Positions 10,300-20,000 of a stretch of DNA of 64,000 nt are shown one piece after another (position 1 is the stretch's first letter; each line of letters opens with the position of its first letter). The stretch covers positions 744,001 through 808,000 of the forward strand of contig NC_082410.1 in the NCBI RefSeq assembly GCF_004011695.2, given 5' to 3'. Source of the stretch: Ascochyta rabiei (lineage: Eukaryota; Ascomycota; Dothideomycetes; Pleosporales; Didymellaceae). The translations under genes and the position numbers were made by a program. The notes beneath the pieces were generated by a model. The model did no database searches, was not told the DNA's origin, and worked only from the letters and a program-made list of their open reading frames with translations.

Positions 10300-11514
10300 A
10301 TGGACCCTCCCTCTAGCTTATCCAGAGACATATCACCGCCACGTGCGTTCAAAAGGAGGAAGACTTCCAGGATCTTGTCGTATCGATCACCCAATGAGCC
10401 TCATTATAATACCAATGTAGATCCCGATCCCGCACTTGCAGCTGTGGAAGCTGGAAGGGCCAAGATTGAAGACCACCTGACGTACTTCGAGCATTATCTG
10501 ACAAAAGCCTCTAGAAGCACCACTTTAGATTTCCCAAGGCTTTCCACAGGCAATTTTTCGTCCTTGTACAAGAACAACAAACACCGGCACGGCCATCACT
10601 TCGTCATCCATCAGCATAATCATCCCAAAGCCGGCGTGCACTATGACCTCCGCCTTCAATTTTCCGCAACAAGCTCAGTCTTCTGGGCACTTCTGAAAGG
10701 ATTTCCCGGAAACCCCAACTCAATGCAGCTAGGGAGGACGGCCATCGAAACGCGTGTGCACAACTTGTGGAATAACTTGGTAGAGTCAGCGTCTATGAAG
10801 ACTGGATCACTGCTCATCTGGGACACCGGAACATACAGTTTGCTCCCAAGAAAGAAAAACGCAAAAGCAATACCAAGCCCACAAACGACTGACGCAGAAT
10901 CTGACGCAGCTGAGAGCAGAAATGGTGGGTCCAAGGACGGAACGCACGAAAACGAGATACTCATCAAAGCCTTCGATTCCCGCCACATCCGCCTGCGCCT
11001 CCACGGTACCCGGCTACCAAAAGACTACACCGTCACTCTACGCCTTCCATCCAGCAATGAAGTCTACAAGAAATCAGTCGCGAAACGGAGGAAACTCAAA
11101 CCAGCGGCAAGGAGCAGACGACCCAGCCACACCTCCGACTCGGATTTAGACTTCATGCCAAATCTGTCCAGCGACCCGCAACAAATCGCGACAGCAGAAA
11201 CAGCCAGTACCGTCCATCTCGACCATGACTTGGACATTCCTGACCTAGACACCGACTCTGACGAAGACGCACTGACACGCACCCAAAACGCCTACCCCGG
11301 CCCTCACAACACAATCGGATCCGTCCACCAACGGCGATGGTTCCTACTTCTCGATCGGCAGAGCATTGGGTTCGAGTCGATCGGAGGGAAGTGGACGAGG
11401 CGACCACTGCCGAGTAGGGAGCTGGGCGGCTTCGAGCCGTTTGTAGTGAGAGGGAGGGACGCGGAGAGAAGCGTGGCCACGGACCGCTCGACACGGGGAT
11501 GTAGAGTGCGATGA
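10300..11514 (+). CDS. Stand-alone LigD-type 3'-phosphoesterase
   Basis: The protein carries the 3'-phosphoesterase (PE) fold of bacterial LigD, which trims 3'-phosphate or ribonucleotide ends during DNA repair. The catalytic signature is complete: HPKAGVHYDLRL gives H108, H114, D116 and R118, the same spacing as H42, H48, D50 and R52 of Pseudomonas LigD. H154 in ETRVHN fits the later His. The fold continues as GTYSLLPRKK, IRLRLHGTRLPKDYTVTLRL and RRWFLLL. It is interrupted by two disordered acidic or basic insertions (about residues 190-225 and 260-345). No ligase or polymerase domain is attached. The ATG at 10300 is chosen; the frame further upstream has only GTG. The product is 404 residues from one exon. 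A basic RRKTSR segment near the N terminus could be a nuclear signal. The function in fungi is inference. Confidence 0.85.
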   Translation: MDPPSSLSRDISPPRAFKRRKTSRILSYRSPNEPHYNTNVDPDPALAAVEAGRAKIEDHLTYFEHYLTKASRSTTLDFPRLSTGNFSSLYKNNKHRHGHHFVIHQHNHPKAGVHYDLRLQFSATSSVFWALLKGFPGNPNSMQLGRTAIETRVHNLWNNLVESASMKTGSLLIWDTGTYSLLPRKKNAKAIPSPQTTDAESDAAESRNGGSKDGTHENEILIKAFDSRHIRLRLHGTRLPKDYTVTLRLPSSNEVYKKSVAKRRKLKPAARSRRPSHTSDSDLDFMPNLSSDPQQIATAETASTVHLDHDLDIPDLDTDSDEDALTRTQNAYPGPHNTIGSVHQRRWFLLLDRQSIGFESIGGKWTRRPLPSRELGGFEPFVVRGRDAERSVATDRSTRGCRVR

Positions 11515-11702
11515 AGGGTGTGAGGACTATGTAGGCCGTGGAGGGTGGAAGGGTATTGAGAACTAGGAATGCAGTCCTTACTCAATGGGAGGCAGATGAC
11601 GAAGCTAGCACAATTCTATAATAATATACACACTATCACACAAGCCACCCAAAGGAAACGTCCTTTCTAGCAGTCTAAAATCTTCAATTTACAGTTCACA
11701 AT

Positions 11703-13556
11703 CTACACCGCACGAAGCTTACCACTCCGAGTACTTCCTCGCGTTACGCTCTCATGCCCCTCGGCAGGCAAAGGCGTATGGCGCGACCCCATCAATTCCC
11801 TATACTTCTCCGGCGAGACGCGCTCCTCGAAATCCCTCTTCGTGCGTATCTTCCGCTTCTGCTTGCCCGCCGCTCTGGCCTTGCCCGCGGGCGGCGTGGA
11901 AGCCATTGAGCTGCCTGACGCGGGAGTCAGAGCAGGCGTCAGATCAGGCGTCAGCGCAGGCGTCTTTGGGCCCTCGACCGTGGTGGGGGTTGAAGACTTT
12001 GTACCCTCCAGTTTGAGTTCGCGCACGCTCGTGTGTTTCTCATACATTGCTGCGGTCCGCTTCTGCTTCGCTGGCGGCTCTTCAGCCTCGTCTACTTCCT
12101 CTTCGTCTTCTGCGTCGTCGGCAAGAGGCTTGTAGCTTGCATCTTTGCTGAGGCGTTTGCGCTTTGTACCACCCGCAGTGGACCGACACTTGGGTATCGT
12201 GGCCCCTGGAACAAGGTTCTTGCATGGATGGCCATAAGGTCTCTTCATAGGGATTAAGACACGGGTTGCCTCGAATTGCGCTGGTGGGCTTTGGGGTTGT
12301 GGAGAAGAGCGAATAGCGGCTTCGGTTGCGGCTTTGATACGGCGAATTGCTGGAGATTTGGCGCAGCCAACGCGAGATGAAGGTTCCGGGTTTATAGTTT
12401 GAGGGCGAGGTTCGTTGCTACGGGGTACTCTGCTGGCGCCTAAGAAGTTATTGCCCTTATCAACCCGGATGGGATGCGGAATGATGACATTTTCTGGACT
12501 GGAAGTGGGCGCTGATCGTTGCTTGTTGAACGGCTCATGGGTTACCGATGGCGCGTAGCCGTCACCGCAGTGGCTCGGGTGTGGTCTGGTAGGTGTTTTG
12601 TTGACCGCGCAGCGGACGTCGTCGACGACTGTAGCAGGGTCAATATGCTTCGCTCGATCGATCTGACGATTAACCTCCAGTTTGTCTAAGAAAACCCGTG
12701 GAGCGTAATTATACTCTCCGTTCTTATCAGTCGTGCTGTCGCCCTGATTGAAAGCATTGATAGTTTCATAAAGCTTCTCAGGCGTATTTATCTCGTTGAC
12801 CTTCGCCACGTCCGAGGGCTGAACAACAGGTAGCTTGAAGCGCGACCCAGACTCATACCGAGCCAGATTATCGTGATGCGCAAGGAGAGGGTCTTTGAAA
12901 GACACACCAATGGAAATAACAGGCTCCTTGCTGTCTAGGCTTCCGGTGGTAGCAAGGTCGTAATGAATCCGCAAGCTCTCCCAGTCGGCCATGCGAATAG
13001 TCTCTGGGAAGGGGAGAGATGTTGGGTAGTTTTTGTACCATTGCTCGGCATCGTTACCAGGGCCTCCGTACAGGTATGTCCTCTCTAGTTCGTCCTTCGT
13101 AGTGGGTTTTGTCTTATGTCGAACAGATGAGGCTTTGGCTATCAAAGGACTGGACTCCTTACGGTACAGAACCTCCTCTGCGGCTGCAGTGTAGTACTCG
13201 GGCATCTCTTCGTAGGTGCAGACGCTAGATTCTGCATCTACAGCGTCCTCGAACTCACGCTGCACGTGGTCGACCTTTTGTCTGACGGCACGGTACAACT
13301 TCGAATCGCATTCGTAACTATACTTGACAATCTCGCGCAGTAGGCTTCGGTCGATGCGTTGGATACGTTCCATATAAGTGGCGGGCGAGTCTTTACCTCC
13401 TTCGGTGATAACGTAATGATGTGCTTGTCTCAGAAGATGGTTGGTCTGGTCTCGTTCACTCATCTCATCTTCGCTCGAGTAGTACGAATCTTCTGAATCG
13501 GAGAGCATGAGCTCAGGCGTTTGGATAGGCACTTGATGCCGATTTCTGGACGCCAT
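11703..13556 (-). CDS. Hypothetical disordered, probably nuclear protein
   Basis: A single uninterrupted frame of 617 residues starting MASRNRHQVP. I do not recognise a family. The N-terminal half (about residues 1-290) has mixed composition with some predicted structure: an acidic start (SDSEDSYYSSEDEMSE), helical stretches and a Trp/Tyr-containing segment (YLYGGPGNDAEQWYKNYP). The C-terminal half is low-complexity, with several basic clusters that look like nuclear signals (GGTKRKRLSK, KQKRKIRTKRDF), an acidic patch (DDAEDEEEVDEAEE) and a Thr/Pro repeat (TPALTPDLTPALTP). The length and lack of stops argue that it is real. Its 3' end faces the phosphoesterase gene, with 188 bp between stops. 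A role in chromatin or RNA is only a guess from composition. Confidence 0.8.
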   Translation of the reverse strand: MASRNRHQVPIQTPELMLSDSEDSYYSSEDEMSERDQTNHLLRQAHHYVITEGGKDSPATYMERIQRIDRSLLREIVKYSYECDSKLYRAVRQKVDHVQREFEDAVDAESSVCTYEEMPEYYTAAAEEVLYRKESSPLIAKASSVRHKTKPTTKDELERTYLYGGPGNDAEQWYKNYPTSLPFPETIRMADWESLRIHYDLATTGSLDSKEPVISIGVSFKDPLLAHHDNLARYESGSRFKLPVVQPSDVAKVNEINTPEKLYETINAFNQGDSTTDKNGEYNYAPRVFLDKLEVNRQIDRAKHIDPATVVDDVRCAVNKTPTRPHPSHCGDGYAPSVTHEPFNKQRSAPTSSPENVIIPHPIRVDKGNNFLGASRVPRSNEPRPQTINPEPSSRVGCAKSPAIRRIKAATEAAIRSSPQPQSPPAQFEATRVLIPMKRPYGHPCKNLVPGATIPKCRSTAGGTKRKRLSKDASYKPLADDAEDEEEVDEAEEPPAKQKRTAAMYEKHTSVRELKLEGTKSSTPTTVEGPKTPALTPDLTPALTPASGSSMASTPPAGKARAAGKQKRKIRTKRDFEERVSPEKYRELMGSRHTPLPAEGHESVTRGSTRSGKLRAV

Positions 13557-14640
13557 ACTGTGGTTGGTGGTTGGCTATGTTTATTCTGAGTGATGCTGGG
13601 CGCCGGGAATTGCAAGTGTATAAGATCCTGCAGGTGTAGCAAACAATGTGGCGACCGGTGAAGTGAGATGGTAAAAGGCAAACGAACAGAAAATTCAGGA
13701 GCTCCGTTGAAGCAAGCAGCCTATCTATTAATGTCCTTGTTGTGAGGCGGAACAAAGCCACCACAGACCGCCGAGCGCCATGGTGTATACTGCAAGTGGA
13801 GGCCTCCTTGCAGTTGCGCCTCTGCGGCGAAGCGATATTTCTTCTCTTTGTACTCACAAAAGCAGGTCGAATATGGTCGTGCGCTCGAGTGTTCCACGGT
13901 TGTCTCAATTGTCGTGTTTCATGGCTATACCTTGCATGGCCGCCATGCAGTTGAGAGTCGTTGTGCTACCGGATCCGCGGGCTTTAGGCCGTACTCAATA
14001 CCGTTGGACAGACAACTGGGATGTAGTGTAGCACGACGAACCCGTCAGGGCTGAGACAATGGAGAGCTGTGCAAAAACTTAAGCTGGAAGGGCAAGGCGG
14101 CAAGCACAGATTTTCCTTTCACAGGACATGCCACTTTCGAGCTCTCTCATTCAACCATGCAACCGTATGGTAGTTTGATAGCCAATGCTGTCTTGTTAAC
14201 TCTTAGATGCCCGTTGCTAAAGAGGAAGAGTTGAAGCCCAGCGGACGACCAAGGTTCGTTTCCTGCCTGATAGAGGCTTGATAGCGGCACCCGCATGCCG
14301 TGTATCATGCAGACGAGGCTTTCTGTGCCTGGAGCTGCGCGATTAGGGGGCCTTCAAGCGGAAAGTCTACAAGGGTGCAGAAGCTGGGGCACAGAGGCAT
14401 GAGAGTGCAAGCAGGGCCGTGTTGACGTGCCTCGGCTCTTGCACGCGACGTCAAACGCGCGTCACGTCCCTCCGCGCTCGACACTGGACATCAGCACACA
14501 GGCTGGCCTTGTTGCGTTGGTGGCGGTAGTCTACTTCCCCTCTTCTTTCCCCTTTGTCTTTGTCATCATCTTGTCTACGTCTTTGTGTTTTCTTGTGATA
14601 CCCCAACTTGTTGTACCATTTGCAATCTGCAGCCTCAGCC
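13557..14640. other. Intergenic, divergent promoters
   Basis: These 1.08 kb lie between divergent genes. No frame shows a recognisable protein. The 100 bp before the acyl-CoA synthetase start are pyrimidine-rich (cttcttt, cctctt runs), which is common in fungal core promoters. Confidence 0.5.
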
Positions 14641-16747
14641 ATGGCAGGTGAGTGCACGGATAGCCGTCGAGGAAAGAGCGACACTGACATGTAACAACAC
14701 AGCTCTTCCTCTTGCTGTCCCTGCCGCGGCTGCAGGGCTGGCCTACCTCAACGCCCGCCATGGTGTCAGCTATGACTGGCCCATGCTCTCTTCCTTCGTC
14801 AGCACGACCATCCGCACTATAGCCGCAGAGCGTCGAGACCAGCTCAACGTCTTCTATGAGCTCGAAGCCCTCGCCCAGTCTGCTCGAGCAGATCACGCGT
14901 GGATCATCTTCCGGGGACAGACATGGACATACAAGCAGGCATACGACATCGTCCTGAAGTATGGTACATGGCTCAAGAGCAAGGGTGTTGGGCAGGGCGA
15001 CATTGTTGCCATGGACTTCGTCAACTCGGAGACGTTCATCTGGGTCTGGTTCGGGCTGTGGAGCATCGGCGCAAAGCCTGCATTCATCAACTACAACCTG
15101 ACGGGCAAGTCACTTATACACACAATCAAGACATCGACTGCACGCTTGGTACTCGTGGACGAGGAGAGCAAGGCCAACTTTGCCGAACACGTCATGGCAG
15201 AGCACGGCTTTTTTCCTGTGCCTGCGGCGACGACAGACGGCAGGCAGACAAACTACGACTTTGAGATGGATCAAAGTGAGGTGCCTCGTTCTGTGAAGAG
15301 TCAAGCACTGGCACAAGTGCAGAGGCAGGGCATCACTGCAACGCCACAGATTCGTCAACTCGAAATCGTCTGCCTCGACAAACAGCTGCAAGACTCCATC
15401 CTCATGCTCCCGCCAACCCGTCAGCCCGACACCTGCCGTGCTAACCAGAAGCGCAACAGCATGGCGATGCTCATTTACACGAGCGGCACTACTGGCTTAC
15501 CAAAGCCCGCCGTCATGAGCTGGGGCAAGTGCAACGGTGGTGCCAAATTCGTCTCAGACTGGCTCAACATCAAGAACGACATAGTGTACACGTCCATGCC
15601 GCTCTACCACTCTTCCGCCTCCGTTCTGGGCGTGTGTGCCGTCCTTCGCGCCGGCAGCACAATATGTCTATCTTCTAAATTCTCGCACAAGACATTCTGG
15701 CCTGAGATCATCTCCAGCAAGGCGACAATCCTCCACTACGTCGGCGAGACATGCCGCTACCTGCTCTCCGCTCCCCCATCCTCCCTCGACAAAGCTCATC
15801 ATGTTCGCGCCGCCTTTGGCAACGGCCTGCGTCCTGACGTCTGGGAGCCGTTCAAGGCCCGCTTTGGAATTAGAACAATCTTCGAGTTCTACGCAGCCAC
15901 AGAAGCCCCCGGAGGCATGTGGAATCGCAGCGACAACACATTCTCATCCGGCGCTATCGGGCGAAACGGCACTCTCGGCACCCTCCTCTTTGCTCCAAAC
16001 ATGTGTATCGTGCGCACCGATCCTGACGCCGATGGCGCGCAGCCCCTGCGCAGCAAAGACACCGGGTTATGTGAGGTGTGCGACTGGAACGAGGCCGGTG
16101 AGTTGCTGTACAAGCTCGATCCTGCAAACATCGAGTTGAAGTTCCAGGGCTATTTCGGCAACGACAAGGCAACAAGTTCGAAGATTGTAAGGAACGTCAA
16201 AAAGTTGGGAGATGCATACTTCCGCTCCGGAGACCTCATGCGCTGGGACAAAGAAGGCAGATGGTGGTTTGTCGACCGCATTGGCGACACGTTCCGCTGG
16301 AAGTCTGAGAATGTCAGCACCGCTGAAGTCGCTGATGCAGTTGGTCGACATGACGCAGTTGATGAGGTAGCCGTCTACGGTGTTCAGGTCCCAGGCCACG
16401 ATGGGCGCGCTGGTTGCGCCGCTGTCGTACTCAAAGCATCCGCGCTCTCCACATCTGCTGCGGCTGAAAAGAGCATCGCGGTTAACAGCGAAGTGTTGGA
16501 AGCACTCGCTGCACATGTTACGAAAGAACTCCCCACGTTCGCTAGACCGATCTGGATTAGGGTCACTAGACAATTGCAGACAACAGGGACGAACAAACAG
16601 CAGAAGCATCTGCTGCAGAAAGATGGGATCAATCCGCAGGCAGTTGAACAAGCGGGCGATGCATTATATTGGCTTAGCGAGGGGACGTATGTGCCATTCA
16701 CAGCTAAAGAGCTCAAGAAGATAGAGCGCGGTGGAGCGAAGCTGTAG
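14641..16747 (+). CDS. FAT1: Fat1-type very-long-chain acyl-CoA synthetase / fatty acid transporter
   Basis: An AMP-forming ligase of the FATP/Fat1 family, which activates long and very long fatty acids to CoA esters and aids their uptake. The AMP-binding motif YTSGTTGLPKP lies near 15475-15510, and the FATP signature FVDRIGDTFRWKSENVST near 16268-16322. The N terminus has one hydrophobic helix (ALPLAVPAAAAGLAYL). The coding start is ATG at 14641 with a 7-nt first coding exon (ATGGCAG). The intron is 14648-14702 (gtgagt...cag) and exon 2 runs 14703-16747, giving 683 residues. The frame is also open upstream of the acceptor, but the spliced N terminus reads sensibly and begins at a good ATG. 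The last three residues are AKL, a peroxisomal PTS1-type signal. CefD1-like CoA ligases are close relatives, so the substrate is uncertain. Confidence 0.87.
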
Positions 16748-17069
16748 ATACAACTGAACATGAATCAACCATGACTGTCTAATTTATGCGTCACAGTATA
16801 AGAAGCCAGAGAACATTCTGGTTGACCAGCCGCTACATTGACTCGAGATAACGGCTTCTGCTGTTATAGCTCCCACTTGCTTTCTCCTTCTTTCCACTTT
16901 TCCAACACGTATTCGTTCGTTCCTGTGTGGACTGTGCAGACGTGTCAGTATCAAGCCACTATCAACTGCATTCGCCGCGAGTTTCAATGGGGTGGAGTTG
17001 CAGAGAGCACATTAGATGGTCAAAGTGTGATGTATGTACATATTCAAAGTCGTGTATAGGTAACGTCAA
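16748..17069. other. Convergent 3' intergenic region
   Basis: These 322 bp lie between two tail-to-tail genes and presumably hold both 3' UTRs. I see nothing else. Confidence 0.5.
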
Positions 17070-20000
17070 TTAGGCCTTGGCCTTGCGCGTCCTCTTTGCT
17101 TTCTTCTTCTTCGGTTCTTGATACGCTGCGTCTTCGTCGTCATCATTGTCCTCCTCCCGGTGCTCGTCGTCAAGAGCAGCTAGTGAGATGGGAGCTTTCC
17201 GCTTCGAGCGCTTCGCTGCAACGGTCTCTGTTGGCTCGGTACTGGCTCCGGTGGTAGGCACGTCTGCCGTGTCTTTATCATCATCATCTTCTTCGTCTAT
17301 GCCGCCCCTTGCACCCTCTCGCTCGGCCAGCCGCGTCAGCGCAGCGCCTAGTCTTTTGCCTGCAGCTGCTTTGCCTTTCTTCTTCCCGCTCGGCCCGCTG
17401 CCGGTTGTATTGCCCCTGACTCTCGGCGCGAATGCGCCGGCCCCAACGTTGCCTTCGAAGAATCTTGTGATGTTGGCCTGTGTGCCCTCTTTCTCGCGGC
17501 GGTTCATGTCTTTGATGACGGGTACGAGGACTTCGTCCGTGCGCTCACTGCTCCAGCCAATCTGAGCGCTGAGGAAGGAGCGTAAGGCAGCAAGATCGGG
17601 CACACCCCATTGGAATGGCTGTGGATCAGAATCAACTTCCGGGTTGAGGTATGCATCAGCGACACGGGGATCAGGGAAGCCCGGAGGTAAGAAGAGCTTG
17701 GTTGCCTGGCTCTTGCGGAACCGGCGGCGGAAGACATTCGAAGCGTCTACTTCCTTGGGGATAGTATTGTTCTGCACACCGGTCCACCAGTCCTTGAAGT
17801 CCTCCAGGTTTGGAAATTCGGATATGATTTCGAGCGCGGTAACAGGTCCAATACCTGGAATGCCGGTTGTGTAGTCGGAGCCGAGGAGCTGCGCGATCGC
17901 AATGAGCTTCTCGCGGGTTAGGCTGAATTCCGACGTTAGATCGTTGGCAAGATAGCATTCAACGAACTTGGCAGCGTTGAACATGTTTTTGTAGACACGT
18001 GTGCCACCAAAAAGGAAAGTGTCGGAATCGTCAGTTACAATACCGTCTACAAGGCCGAGGGTGACGAGCTCGGCACATTGCGCCTCAGCTTCCATGGGGG
18101 CAGTGATGTAGGGGAGGCCGAAGAGGGAGAGGAGATGTTGGCACTCGGAGATCATGGTTTGCGTTACTTCGTCAGCGTCGCGACGGTCTTTTTTCTGTTG
18201 GGCGCGGAGCTGCTTGAGCTCAGTCTCGAAATCGACATGAGATGCGGCATTGTTGATTTCTTGGGCAAAACGGTTGTGCTCTTCAGCTTCAGCTGCTAGG
18301 GATGCGAACAGCTCTTCGTCTTCGGGGTCTGAATATTGATCAGAGTCGTTGCCAGGTAGGTCGAGAGGCGCGTTATCATCTGCAAGCCCGCCATGCGGAA
18401 CGACAGGGATCTCAAGATCGTCAGGGCTTTGGAGAAAGGCAGGAGATGGCTCACGACGAGGCCTGCGCGCAGGTGCAGCAATTGGGACATCCTCAAAATC
18501 TGGTGATGGTGACTTCGGAGCGTCTGCTGGCTCAGTGTGCATAGGCACGTCCTCAAATTCAGGGGACGTTGACTTCTGAGCTATTTCAGCTGGTGCTGAG
18601 GCAGGTGTCAAGTCGGTATTCATAGGGACGTCCTCAAACTCTGGCGATGGGGATTTGGATGGTGAAGAGACCTTCTGTGCTGTCTTGTACTGCACTCTCT
18701 GAGAAGGGGCACGTTTTCCATCTTCAGGCTCGCTTTCCGACCAGTCGACCGGATCCTCGTCGGAGTCATCTGCAAATGGCATTTTCTTGACCAGCTTAGG
18801 GTCTTGTATGGGAGGTGCTCTTTGGTCGTCCGCAAGCAGCTTTGGCGGTTCTGCTCGGACCGTGTCCGCCATGTCACTCATTCTTACTTGATCGTCTTCT
18901 GTTGGGTTATCTGCCTGACCATAGCTGGTTGATACATCCTCCATCTCGGCGTCATCTTCTTCGTCCGAGTCCATAGCAATGATCTGCTTCTCCTTCTGGC
19001 TCTGACTAGGATCGGCGTCCAAATCAATGACTTCTCTCGCTTCTTGCTTTCGTAGACGGGGCAGTTGCTGGAATTGGAACTGCTCTTTTTCATCCTTGCG
19101 ATCCTTTTCCCACTCTCGCTTTTCTTCGTCACGGTATTCATCAAGCTCTTGAGCGATATCACGTTCACCCTTGAACCACGGCGGCAATGGCACAGACTCC
19201 TTCTTCTCTTCAGTGTCCTTCTCGAAACCACCTGCAGTATCCTGTTGAATCTTTTCCATCTTCTTCTTGCCGAGAAGCGAGGTGCCAAGATTGAGCTTCT
19301 CAAATGGTAGTGGTCCGTCAAAGCCATGTGTGTTGATGGATTCGGGCTGTTCATCTGTCTCGACTGCAGATGCAGGCGCTCTAGGTGGGACCGGTAATCT
19401 CTGCGGCTTGGTGGGCCTCTTGGACTGTCGTGATTCAGCCAAAGCTGCTTGCAAGTCCATTTCATCCTCTTCGCTGTCGCTACCCTCGAACGGTCCTTTG
19501 GGCGCAAGCTTGTTGGCACGCTGGTTTGCTAGCCGACCAATTGCCGATCCTCTGTACCCTTTAGCAGCCTTGAAAGGATTTGTCTCTAAAGCGCGCTGTT
19601 GTTGATGTTCTTCAAGAGCCGGGCGCTCATCGACCTCATCTTCTGCTTCCTTTTCGTTGTTCTGTTGCATTGAGAGGGCGATGGCTTGTTGCAGTTGCTC
19701 TTCTTCTGCGTTGTCACCAGTTGCTTCGAACAAATCATTTTCGCCGTTGGTCGGCACATTCTCCCATTGCTCCTCTTCGTTGTCCTCGGCCAAAAACAAT
19801 GAGTCGGGATCCTCTCTAACGGGGACAGCCCTTTTGGGTTGGGCCTGGGTCGGTCTGCTCTTTCTTGACTTGTAGAAGGTCTGGCGCCGCCTCCTCAATT
19901 CATTCGAGATGAATTCGCGACCCTCGACAGTCTCACGGCTGGGGCCAGGCTTAGCTTTGGGTAGTCGATTCAGGCCTTCTATAGGAACATCCTCAAACTC

